From: JBBRCX01 sp038204465 | GTDB taxonomy: Bacteria > Planctomycetota > Phycisphaerae > Tepidisphaerales > Tepidisphaeraceae | Length of the DNA stretch: 6,273 bases | Direction of reading: 5' to 3' | Assembly (NCBI GenBank): GCA_038204465.1 | Contig: JBBRCX010000172.1 | Coordinates: 1 to 6,273, forward strand | In this document: positions 1-4,887 of the stretch, piece by piece | How the letters are laid out: each line of letters begins with the position of its first letter | Numbering within the stretch: the stretch's first letter is position 1 | Notes under the pieces: generated by a model | The model's input: only the letters and a program-made list of their open reading frames with translations | The model's database searches: none | What the model was told of the DNA's origin: nothing | Made by a program: the position numbers and the translations under genes

Positions 1-591
1 GACACGCTCCAGGTATTGGCTGAAGGCCCCCTGCGGCTTGCTGATGCTCATCCCGTTGTCATTCAGGATGACGAGAAGCTGGCGGTTGAGGGTGCCGGCA
101 TTATTGAGCCCTTCGAAGGCCATTCCGTTGACGATCGAGGCGTCGCCGACCACTGCGACGACATGATTGTCGCGCTCGAGGTGCCCATCGCCGCGCGCCA
201 TGCCCACAGCGGTGCTGATCGAAGTGCCCGCATGGCCGACGGCAAACAGGTCGTAAGGCGACTCATCGGGCGAGGGGAAGCCGCCGACGGATCCCTTCTT
301 GCGCAGGCGCTCGAACTGAGCGGCCCGGCCGGTGAGGAGTTTATGGGGGTAAGACTGGTGACCGACGTCCCAGAGCAGGCGGTCCGGCCCGGTCGGATAG
401 GGGCCAAAGTTGTAAACGTAGTGAAGGGCGATCGTGAGCTCGACAACCCCGAGGTTGGAGGCGAGGTGGCCGCCGTTCTTGCTGACGGCGTCGAAGATGC
501 AGGCGCGCATTTCGCTGGCCAGCTCGGTCAGCTCGGCCGGAGACAGCTTACGCAAGTCCGCCGGATTGAGGATCTTCTCCAGCAACGCCAT
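1..591 (-). CDS. dxs: 1-deoxy-D-xylulose-5-phosphate synthase, N-terminal part (cut by window edge)
   Basis: Dxs condenses pyruvate with glyceraldehyde-3-phosphate, using thiamine pyrophosphate (TPP), to give DXP, the first step of the cytosolic MEP pathway to IPP and DMAPP. The frame runs 197 codons to the window edge, about 30% of a usual 620-640 residue enzyme, and covers most of the first TPP-binding domain. Family landmarks are GGHLASNLGVVELTIALH (residues 40-57), WDVGHQSYPHKLLTGR (74-89), FAVGHAGTSIS (116-126), the cofactor motif VVGDASIVNGMAFEGLNN (147-164) and LNDNGMSISKPQGA (176-189). The canonical GDGA is GDAS here, a variant I associate with planctomycete enzymes from memory. The ATG at 591-589 is supported by GGAGGT seven bases upstream. 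The gene follows ispA by 121 bases, a spacing that allows read-through but also its own promoter. Identification is secure; only the C-terminal part is unseen. Confidence 0.96.
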   Translation of the reverse strand, partial: MALLEKILNPADLRKLSPAELTELASEMRACIFDAVSKNGGHLASNLGVVELTIALHYVYNFGPYPTGPDRLLWDVGHQSYPHKLLTGRAAQFERLRKKGSVGGFPSPDESPYDLFAVGHAGTSISTAVGMARGDGHLERDNHVVAVVGDASIVNGMAFEGLNNAGTLNRQLLVILNDNGMSISKPQGAFSQYLERV

Positions 592-598
592 CGACAAC

Positions 599-604
599 AC
601 CTCC
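599..604 (-). promoter_or_regulatory. Ribosome binding site of dxs
   Basis: The minus strand reads GGAGGT seven bases before the ATG at 591. This full-strength Shine-Dalgarno sequence fixes the dxs start and matches where Dxs homology begins (MALLEKILNPADLRKL). Confidence 0.8.
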
Positions 605-627
605 AAGTCCCGTTCTGGGCGGCCGTT

Positions 628-655
628 ACTATAAGGGATGAACCATCGGCCGCAA
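628..655 (-). promoter_or_regulatory. Possible sigma70-type promoter for dxs
   Basis: In the ispA-dxs gap the minus strand has TTGCGG (655-650), a 16-base spacer and TATAGT (633-628). The -10 box matches five of six consensus bases, but the -35 box matches only its first three. It would start transcription near 621, about 30 bases before the dxs ATG. A palindrome, TTATGAAACATAA, lies upstream at 679-691 and could be an operator or a small hairpin. Read-through from ispA remains equally possible. Confidence 0.3.
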
Positions 656-712
656 CGCTAAGCCGTGTATCGTCAGCTTTATGAAACATAATGGGGGAGC
701 TCTCGCGGTGGT

Positions 713-1666
713 TCACACGTCACGATCGACGACGAACCGTGCAAGGCTTTTGAGGCCGTCGGCGGCGGCGCCCAGCGGGTCTATTGCTTCAATCGCGGCG
801 GCGAGCTGCGCTTGTGCCTGCTCTCGGCTGGCTTGGAGGCCGATCAGGGTGGGGTAGGTGTTTTTGCCCTTGTCGGCATCCTTGCCGGTCGCCTTCCCGA
901 GCTGCTCGGCAGTGCTGGTGACATCGAGCACGTCATCCACGATCTGGAAGGCGAGTCCGAGATGCCGGCCATACTCGCTGACCTGCTGAAGCACCTCCTC
1001 GGATGCGCGCGAAGCGATCGCGCCCATGCGGCACGAAGCGACGAGCAACGCTCCGGTTTTCATTCGGTGCAGGCGCTTCAGGGACTCCAGGGAGAGCGAC
1101 TGGTTGACGCCTTCCATGTCCAGCACCTGGCCGCCGATCATGCCCGCCGGCCCGCTCGCCCGGGCCAACTCCAGCGTCAGCAGCGAAGCGACGTCTTGCT
1201 CGGCATCCGCGGCGAGCAGTTCAAACGCCATCGTGACCATCGCATCGCCCGCCAGAATGGCCATCGCCTCCCCGAATACCTTGTGATTCGTGGGCCGGCC
1301 GCGCCGCAGGTCGTCGTCGTCCATGGCCGGCAGGTCATCGTGGACGAGGCTGAAGGTGTGGATGAGCTCAATCGCCGCCGCCGCAGTGAGCGCCGACGGA
1401 TGGCTTGCCCGGCCGTCACGCGCTTTACCAGCGCAGGCGCGTGCCGTCTCCAGCACCAGCGCGGGGCGCAGTCGTTTGCCGCCGGCCATGAGGCTGTAGG
1501 TGATCGATTCGATGAGTTTGGCTGGCGCTTCCTGATAGCGGGCGAGGATGGACTGAAGGAAGCGGGCAAGGCTTTCGCCATGCGCTTTGAGGATGGCTCG
1601 CGCCACCTGTGCGTCGGGCGCGGGTTGATCAGCGGTTACGGTCGCTTTGGAGCTGTCCAGACGCAT
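713..1666 (-). CDS. ispA: Polyprenyl (farnesyl/geranylgeranyl-type) diphosphate synthase
   Basis: This soluble trans-isoprenyl diphosphate synthase condenses IPP with allylic diphosphates, most likely to farnesyl diphosphate. The 317 residues fit the bacterial FPP-synthase length of about 300. Visible motifs are GGKRLRP (62-68), which contacts the IPP diphosphate; the first aspartate-rich motif DDLPAMDDDDLRRGRPT (110-126) in the bacterial DDxxxxD form; GGQxxDM (178-184); KTG (203-205); and the second aspartate-rich motif in FQIVDDVLD (240-248). Phe105 and Ser106, five and four residues before the first motif, resemble E. coli IspA (Tyr, Ser) and favour a C15 product, but a C20 product is not excluded. 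The ATG at 1666 has GAGGA about five bases upstream. It sits between xseB (80-base gap) and dxs (121-base gap), the usual bacterial order. The first 20-25 residues look like a low-conservation extension. Confidence 0.95.
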   Translation of the reverse strand: MRLDSSKATVTADQPAPDAQVARAILKAHGESLARFLQSILARYQEAPAKLIESITYSLMAGGKRLRPALVLETARACAGKARDGRASHPSALTAAAAIELIHTFSLVHDDLPAMDDDDLRRGRPTNHKVFGEAMAILAGDAMVTMAFELLAADAEQDVASLLTLELARASGPAGMIGGQVLDMEGVNQSLSLESLKRLHRMKTGALLVASCRMGAIASRASEEVLQQVSEYGRHLGLAFQIVDDVLDVTSTAEQLGKATGKDADKGKNTYPTLIGLQASREQAQAQLAAAIEAIDPLGAAADGLKSLARFVVDRDV

Positions 1667-1702
1667 CAGTTCCTCGTGTCGCTATCGGCCTCGATGATAA
1701 TC

Positions 1703-1725
1703 AAAAAGTGCAATAGGCACCTATT
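1703..1725 (-). promoter_or_regulatory. Two overlapping small hairpins in the xseB-ispA gap
   Basis: On the minus strand, AATAG-GTGC-CTATT (1725-1712) can form a 5-bp hairpin. The overlapping GTGC-CTATT-GCAC (1720-1708) can form a 4-bp hairpin followed by five T's (1707-1703). They share bases and cannot both form. The second looks like a weak intrinsic terminator, which would cut ispA expression if it works. Both stems are short, so a chance arrangement is possible. Confidence 0.25.
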
Positions 1726-1746
1726 TTCGGCCTGATTCACGCTGGC

Positions 1747-2028
1747 TCAGGCATCCTCGTCGCTCCCCGCAGCGGTTGGACCTGCATTGCCGTCATCCAT
1801 CGGGGTAATCTGCAGGCCTCCGTCGGCGGATTTGCCGAGCAACTCGATCTGCTTCTCCGCGCTGCTCAGGACGCTCCGACAGTGTTGAATCAGGAAATTG
1901 CCGCGCTCGTATTTCACGAGGCTCTGTTCGAGGCCCATCTCGCCGCTCTCGATCTCCGCCAGAATCTGTTCCAGTTCCTGCAGCGCATCTTCGAAGCTCT
2001 TGGGCGGGGTTTGGATCTTCCTGGCCAT
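1747..2028 (-). CDS. xseB: Exodeoxyribonuclease VII small subunit
   Basis: XseB is the small subunit that binds several-fold to XseA to form exonuclease VII, a metal-independent single-strand DNA nuclease used in repair. The 93 residues fit the family (about 70-90). The signature is clear: SFEDALQELEQILAEIESGE (11-30), then LEQSLVKYERGNFLIQHCRS (33-52) and LSSAEKQIELL (54-64), two helices forming a coiled-coil hairpin. The tail after residue 65 is a low-complexity acidic extension. The ATG at 2028 has no Shine-Dalgarno sequence; a -10-like box ends eight bases before it, so the message may be leaderless. The usual partner xseA is not next to it: the neighbouring upstream gene is a regulator, behind a terminator. 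It probably heads an operon with ispA and dxs. Confidence 0.95.
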   Translation of the reverse strand: MARKIQTPPKSFEDALQELEQILAEIESGEMGLEQSLVKYERGNFLIQHCRSVLSSAEKQIELLGKSADGGLQITPMDDGNAGPTAAGSDEDA

Positions 2029-2036
2029 CGGCGGGA

Positions 2037-2042
2037 ATGATA
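2037..2042 (-). promoter_or_regulatory. Possible -10 box directly before xseB (leaderless start)
   Basis: The minus strand reads TATCAT (five of six consensus -10 bases), then eight bases, then the xseB ATG. At normal spacing, transcription would begin at or next to the A of the start codon. No good -35 box lies 17 bases upstream (TCGAAC). A perfect 10-bp palindrome, GAAAGCTTTC at 2072-2081, lies further upstream and could be a regulatory site. Confidence 0.3.
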
Positions 2043-2090
2043 ATTCAATCGGGCAGCACGTTCGACAGGAGGAAAGCTTTCAAAGACGTG

Positions 2091-2114
2091 AAAAAAAGCC
2101 GGGCATGGCCCGGC
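2091..2114 (-). terminator. Intrinsic terminator of the regulator gene
   Basis: Reading the minus strand, GCCGGGC (2114-2108), loop CAT and GCCCGGC (2104-2098) form a 7-bp all-GC stem followed directly by seven T's (2097-2091). An alternative 8-bp stem pairs 2113-2120 with 2097-2104. It lies about 30 bases after the regulator stop codon and about 60 bases before xseB. It therefore ends the regulator transcript and isolates the xseB-ispA-dxs unit. Confidence 0.85.
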
Positions 2115-2144
2115 CCGGCTACAGCAATCGTTGTTGGAAGTGGC

Positions 2145-3182
2145 TTAAACGAGCACGCCGCCGAACCGCGGAAGAGACGATGCCTCTGATGGGGGTGCTG
2201 TTGAGGGCGCGACGGTCCCGCGATCGAAGTATTTCCCCGCCAACCAGAGGGTGCTGGGCCGGGCGGGCGTGTTGCGCAGAAGCTCGACCGCGGCCTCGGC
2301 GACCTGGGCGCCGTCGACAAAGTAGCCGCTGCAGGGCGCTTCGCCGCAAACGCATCCGACGGCCGCCAGCGACACGGACGCGGGAACGTCGATCTGCCGG
2401 TGCTTCAGGGTTTGCTTCACCGTGGCAGCCGAACCGGGCGAGCCGCAGATCACCGCGGTGACGCCGCTGTTGATCATCGCGGCCACGTCGGTGGCGGAAG
2501 AGGAATCGACGATTGCATCCGCGGAAAACTGGGCCGCCACGCGCCGGATGGCCTGGCTCAGCTGCGTGTTGTTTGCCGCTTCAATCACGGCGAATTTCCG
2601 GTGACCGGTCAGCAAAAGGTCGCGCCCGAGGCGCGATACGCCGAGCACGACGTCCGGCAGCACCGTGTGCGTCGAGTAGGTCCGGGCCTCTCGTCCCACC
2701 GCGACGATCGGAATATTTCGCACCACCAGTCCGCGCAGGAAAGATTCGGGCGTGTTGGAGGCCATGTCGATGACGGCCTGGAAGCCGTTCAGGAAGCTGG
2801 GGCGCATCTCCTCGACGCTGGTCGCGACCTGCGACTCGCCGTTTGAGTTCCTGAAATGCGCGACCAATGCGCCGTTTGACTCGGCTTCATCGCACAGGAT
2901 GAGCCAGCGGCCGCTTGCGTTTGCAGTGGGCGCGCTGCCTTTGACGTATGTTCCCCGCCCGATGCTGCGATCGAGCACGCCTTCGGCGGCCAGATCGGTG
3001 AGTGCCTTGCTGAGAGTCTTGGCGTTGACGCGAAATCGGCGGGCGAGCAAACGCTCTCCGGGCAATTTGCCCGTCAATTCGCCGGAGGCGATTGCGTGAC
3101 GAAGCTTCTCGCGAAGCCGCTGGAACTTGTAGCTCATTACCTCGCGCCGTCCGGTGGCGGCTGTGGTGAGTTCATTTTCCAT
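2145..3182 (-). CDS. GntR-type transcriptional regulator with LacI-like sensor domain
   Basis: This looks like a DNA-binding repressor or activator that senses a small molecule, often a sugar in this class. With the start at 3182 it has 345 residues. Residues 17-82 form a GntR winged helix: YKFQRLREKLRHAIASGE, then KLPGERLLARRFRVNAKTLSKAL and the wing LDRSIGRGTYVKG. A short linker leads to a periplasmic-binding-protein fold, recognisable by IPIVAVGRE (157-165), GRDLLLTGHRKFAVI (186-200), TAVICGSPGSAATVKQTL (242-259) and IDVPASVSLAAVG (264-276). The expected GFDD-type segment is replaced by a cysteine-rich CVCGEAPC (277-284). An ATG at 3269 would add 29 residues, but it lacks a ribosome site, whereas the 3182 ATG has GGGAGG. 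Effector and targets cannot be read from the window. It is divergent from dus and followed by its own terminator. Confidence 0.85.
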   Translation of the reverse strand: MENELTTAATGRREVMSYKFQRLREKLRHAIASGELTGKLPGERLLARRFRVNAKTLSKALTDLAAEGVLDRSIGRGTYVKGSAPTANASGRWLILCDEAESNGALVAHFRNSNGESQVATSVEEMRPSFLNGFQAVIDMASNTPESFLRGLVVRNIPIVAVGREARTYSTHTVLPDVVLGVSRLGRDLLLTGHRKFAVIEAANNTQLSQAIRRVAAQFSADAIVDSSSATDVAAMINSGVTAVICGSPGSAATVKQTLKHRQIDVPASVSLAAVGCVCGEAPCSGYFVDGAQVAEAAVELLRNTPARPSTLWLAGKYFDRGTVAPSTAPPSEASSLPRFGGVLV

Positions 3183-3187
3183 TGAAT

Positions 3188-3193
3188 CCTCCC
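3188..3193 (-). promoter_or_regulatory. Ribosome binding site deciding the regulator start
   Basis: GGGAGG on the minus strand lies five bases before the ATG at 3182. It selects this start over the in-frame ATGs at 3269 (no Shine-Dalgarno) and 3137, and places the winged helix about 16 residues from the N-terminus. Confidence 0.75.
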
Positions 3194-3320
3194 TTGGTGC
3201 GGAACCGCGCTCGGGCCCATCCGATCGCAGTCGCCCCCGCGACCCTGGACGGTCAGGTAGCTTACTCATCTATCTGTCGACCGAAAGGGGCGGGCTGAAA
3301 CAACCCTTCCCCGCGCGGGG

Positions 3321-3410
3321 TCACGCGCTGGGAGTTCGACCCATGGTGGGCTTTCGAGGGCTTTCGAGGGCTTTCGTGGACCTCGTGGCTCCCATGACGA
3401 CGGCCTTCAT
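3321..3410 (-). CDS. Possible 29-residue upstream ORF in the regulator leader
   Basis: An ATG at 3410 opens a 30-codon frame beginning MKAVVMGATRSTKA and ending at TGA 3323-3321. GGAG lies only two bases before the ATG, closer than a normal ribosome site. The frame runs through the three 10-bp repeats, which are read in all three phases. It could be a leader peptide, but a frame this short is common by chance in GC-rich DNA. Confidence 0.15.
   Translation of the reverse strand: MKAVVMGATRSTKALESPRKPTMGRTPSA
3348..3377. repeat. Tandem repeat, 10-bp unit, three copies
   Basis: The unit GGGCTTTCGA occurs at 3348-3357 and 3358-3367, and as GGGCTTTCGT at 3368-3377, a single change in the last base. 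It lies in the regulator leader, about 165 bases from the start codon. Ten bases is close to one helical turn, so the copies would face the same side of the DNA. Confidence 0.85.
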
Positions 3411-3428
3411 CTCTCCGCCGCAAGCCAG

Positions 3429-3462
3429 CTCACCATCGGTGAGTAATGCAGATCACTCACCG
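3429..3462. repeat. Alternating inverted-repeat cluster (CTCACC / GGTGAG / CTCACC)
   Basis: CTCACC at 3429-3434, GGTGAG at 3438-3443 and CTCACC at 3456-3461 form two competing dyads that share the middle copy. The first has a 3-base spacer. The second extends to 8-bp arms, CGGTGAGT (3437-3444) and ACTCACCG (3455-3462), around a 10-base spacer. As DNA the larger dyad resembles an operator for a dimeric regulator, possibly the GntR-type protein encoded downstream. As RNA the middle copy could switch between two hairpins. Confidence 0.7.
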
Positions 3463-3506
3463 CGCCCCGTTGCACTCGCGCCGATCTCGGGCGATTCAGC
3501 TCTCAC

Positions 3507-3518
3507 TTGTTAAAGAGC
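3507..3518 (-). promoter_or_regulatory. boxA-like antitermination element
   Basis: The minus strand reads GCTCTTTAACAA, identical over 12 bases to the core of the boxA element in E. coli rRNA leaders, where NusB and ribosomal protein S10 bind the RNA to prevent premature termination. It lies about 22 bases after the predicted start of the 3547-3575 promoter, in the sense orientation for that transcript. No rRNA gene follows; the next gene is the regulator. Function here is inferred from sequence identity and placement only. Confidence 0.5.
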
Positions 3519-3546
3519 GCCCCGGCGCCACGGCCCGGAGATGGTT

Positions 3547-3600
3547 ATTATTCATTCTCTATTCTTCTAAGTCAATCGGTGGTTTATTTTTTTCTTTCCC
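3547..3600 (-). promoter_or_regulatory. Strong rRNA-like promoter with A-rich UP-type tract
   Basis: The minus strand has TTGACT (3575-3570), exactly 17 bases, then AATAAT (3552-3547); each hexamer matches five of six sigma70 consensus bases. Upstream, 3598-3581 is almost pure A with few interruptions, at the position of an UP element contacted by the RNA polymerase alpha subunit. The predicted start near 3540 lies beside GC-rich sequence, like the discriminator of stringently controlled rRNA promoters. It points toward the boxA element and the regulator gene. It is the best promoter in the window. Confidence 0.65.
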
Positions 3601-3703
3601 GGCGCCGCCCCGCTTCACCGCCTGCGCGGGGGGAGAGAACACTTGCAAATCGCAGTGCGCCATCCTTGACGGAGGCCTTTCCCGATCCCACGCTGGTCTC
3701 TTG

Positions 3704-4756
3704 ATGATCGCCCCGCTGCACATTGGACCGGTTCGCCTGCCGACAAATCTGCTGCTCGCGCCGATCGCGGGGTACTGCGACCTCGCGTTCAGGCTGGTCG
3801 CGCGATCGTGCGGCGGCGTGGGGCTGGCCTGCACCGACCTGCTCTGCCCCGAAGGGGTTTTGCGCGAGAACCGGCGCTCGATGGAACTGGCGGCGACCTG
3901 TCCGGAAGACTGGCCGGTGGCGATGCAGCTATACGGCGGCGACGCCGACAAACTTTGCGACGCGGCCCGGTGGGTCCAGGACCGCGGCGCGCACGTGATC
4001 GACATCAACATGGGCTGCCCCGTCGACAAGATCACCAAGCGCGACGGCGGGAGCAAGCTGCTGTGCGATCCCAGCCGTACGCTGCGGATGGTCGAGCGGG
4101 TGATCAAGGTCCTGCGCCACACGCCGTTGACGGCGAAGCTGCGGCTGGGATGGGACGATGAGCACATCGTGGCGCCGCAGATGGCCGCGCAACTGGAAGA
4201 CGCCGGTGTCGCGCTCGTCACCGTGCACGGTCGGACGACCGCCATGCGCTTTTCGGGCGAAGCGCGGCTCGATGGCATCGCCCAGGTCGTCGCGGCGGTG
4301 AAGCGCATCCCGGTGATCGGCAATGGCGACCTGCGAACACCCGAAGATGCGAGGCGCATGATCGACGCGACGGGCTGCGCGGGCGTGATGTTCGGCCGCG
4401 GGGCGTTGTCGGCGCCGTGGATCTTCCGCGACACCTGGAGCTACCTGAGCACCGGCCGGGTCCCTGCGCCGCCCACGATCGCGCAGAAGTGCCAGCTCAT
4501 GCGCGATCATTTCTACAACCTGTGCCGCTTCCGCCACGAGCGCTCGGCCGTGCTGGAGTTCCGCAAGCGCGTGAGCTGGTATGCCAAGCAGATGAACCCC
4601 TGCCACCTCCTGCGCGACAGGATGCGCACCATCAACTCCCCCGCAGAGTTCGAGAACGTGATCGAAGCTTTCCTCGACTGGCGCCTGCAGCACGATGAAG
4701 ACGTTCGCGCCGGGCGAGTTCGCCCCCTCGAGCTCCCGCTTGACGAGGCCGCGTAG
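3704..4756 (+). CDS. dusB: tRNA-dihydrouridine synthase, DusB type
   Basis: This FMN-dependent enzyme reduces specific uridines in the tRNA D-loop to dihydrouridine with NADPH. From the ATG at 3704 it has 350 residues, normal for the family. The TIM-barrel domain shows LLAPIAGYCDLAFR (17-30), MQLYGGD (74-80), IDINMGCPVDKI (99-110) with catalytic Cys105, GGSKLL (115-120), TAKLRLGWD (143-151) with FMN-binding Lys145, VTVHGRT (172-178) with His175, IPVIGNGDL (202-210) and GVMFGRGALSAPWIF (227-241). Residues 260-330 fit the helical tRNA-recognition domain. Assignment to DusB rather than another Dus subgroup rests on motif resemblance to E. coli DusB. The frame is open back to 3446, but residues before the chosen Met are unlike any Dus. 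No Shine-Dalgarno sequence precedes this ATG; GGAGG lies 28 bases upstream, and an in-frame TTG at 3701 is an alternative start. It is divergent from the regulator and convergent with the next gene. Confidence 0.92.
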   Translation: MIAPLHIGPVRLPTNLLLAPIAGYCDLAFRLVARSCGGVGLACTDLLCPEGVLRENRRSMELAATCPEDWPVAMQLYGGDADKLCDAARWVQDRGAHVIDINMGCPVDKITKRDGGSKLLCDPSRTLRMVERVIKVLRHTPLTAKLRLGWDDEHIVAPQMAAQLEDAGVALVTVHGRTTAMRFSGEARLDGIAQVVAAVKRIPVIGNGDLRTPEDARRMIDATGCAGVMFGRGALSAPWIFRDTWSYLSTGRVPAPPTIAQKCQLMRDHFYNLCRFRHERSAVLEFRKRVSWYAKQMNPCHLLRDRMRTINSPAEFENVIEAFLDWRLQHDEDVRAGRVRPLELPLDEAA

Positions 4757-4838
4757 CGCCCACCGCTCGCCCGGGTTTTGAAACCGACGCACCTTCTGTC
4801 CGCCAGTTTAGCCGTCGCGCCCACGCGAGGTGGGTACG

Positions 4839-4855
4839 CGCCTTCTCGAGAGGCG
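4839..4855. terminator. Weak hairpin between the convergent genes
   Basis: CGCCT-TCTCGAG-AGGCG forms a 5-bp stem in the 131-base gap between the ends of dus and the minus-strand gene. A second stem, CGCGGC-ATCAC-GCCGCG (4881-4897), overlaps the latter's stop codon. Neither is followed by a T-tract on either strand, so termination here is a guess. Nothing else is visible in the gap. Confidence 0.2.
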
Positions 4856-4887
4856 AAGTGGAAATTGTGTTCAGGAGGGGCGCGGCA

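Larger units (their letters stand above)
3183..3540 (-). other. Long untranslated leader of the regulator transcript (inferred)
   Basis: If the promoter at 3547-3575 is used, the regulator mRNA has a leader of about 360 bases with no long reading frame. In order it contains the boxA match (3518-3507), an alternating inverted-repeat cluster (3462-3429), a 29-codon small ORF (3410-3321) spanning a triple 10-bp repeat, the perfect palindrome CCCCGCGCGGGG (3320-3309) just after that ORF's stop, and the ribosome binding site. I see no match to rRNA, tRNA, tmRNA or RNase P RNA landmarks. Whether this is an mRNA leader, a separate small RNA or a relic of an rRNA leader is open. Confidence 0.4.

Noticed and set aside
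528..716. GTG-started 62-codon minus-strand frame overlapping the ispA stop (GTGA)
   Set aside because: The overlap looks like translational coupling, but the frame runs into dxs in another phase, has no ribosome site, and its last third is an Arg/Cys/Trp-rich shadow of dxs.
812..1735. 307-codon plus-strand open frame opposite ispA
   Set aside because: It is an antisense shadow of a clear polyprenyl synthase gene in GC-rich DNA and its translation shows no family motifs.
2063..2090. AGGAGG followed by a GTG on the plus strand
   Set aside because: The spacing to the GTG is about 18 bases, and the frame passes through the terminator and stops without recognisable content.
3183..3269. 29-residue N-terminal extension of the regulator from the ATG at 3269
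   Set aside because: There is no ribosome site there, the composition is low-complexity, and a strong GGGAGG precedes the 3182 ATG.
3329..3343. tRNA T-arm-like TGGG-AGTTCGA-CCCA
   Set aside because: The loop phase is wrong for TTCRANN, the stem has only four pairs, and no D arm, anticodon arm or acceptor pairing is found on either strand.
3608..3631. CCCCGC/GCGGGG hairpin beside a T-rich tract, as a terminator
   Set aside because: The T-rich run precedes the stem on the plus strand and becomes an A-rich run after it on the minus strand, so neither direction gives stem followed by U's.
3446..3703. 86-residue N-terminal extension of Dus
   Set aside because: Dus homology begins at the 3704 ATG; the extension crosses the AT-rich promoter region and matches nothing in the family.
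3929..4792. 287-codon minus-strand open frame opposite dus
   Set aside because: It is antisense to well-conserved Dus motifs; the product is rich in Arg, His and Ala, as expected for a GC-rich shadow frame.
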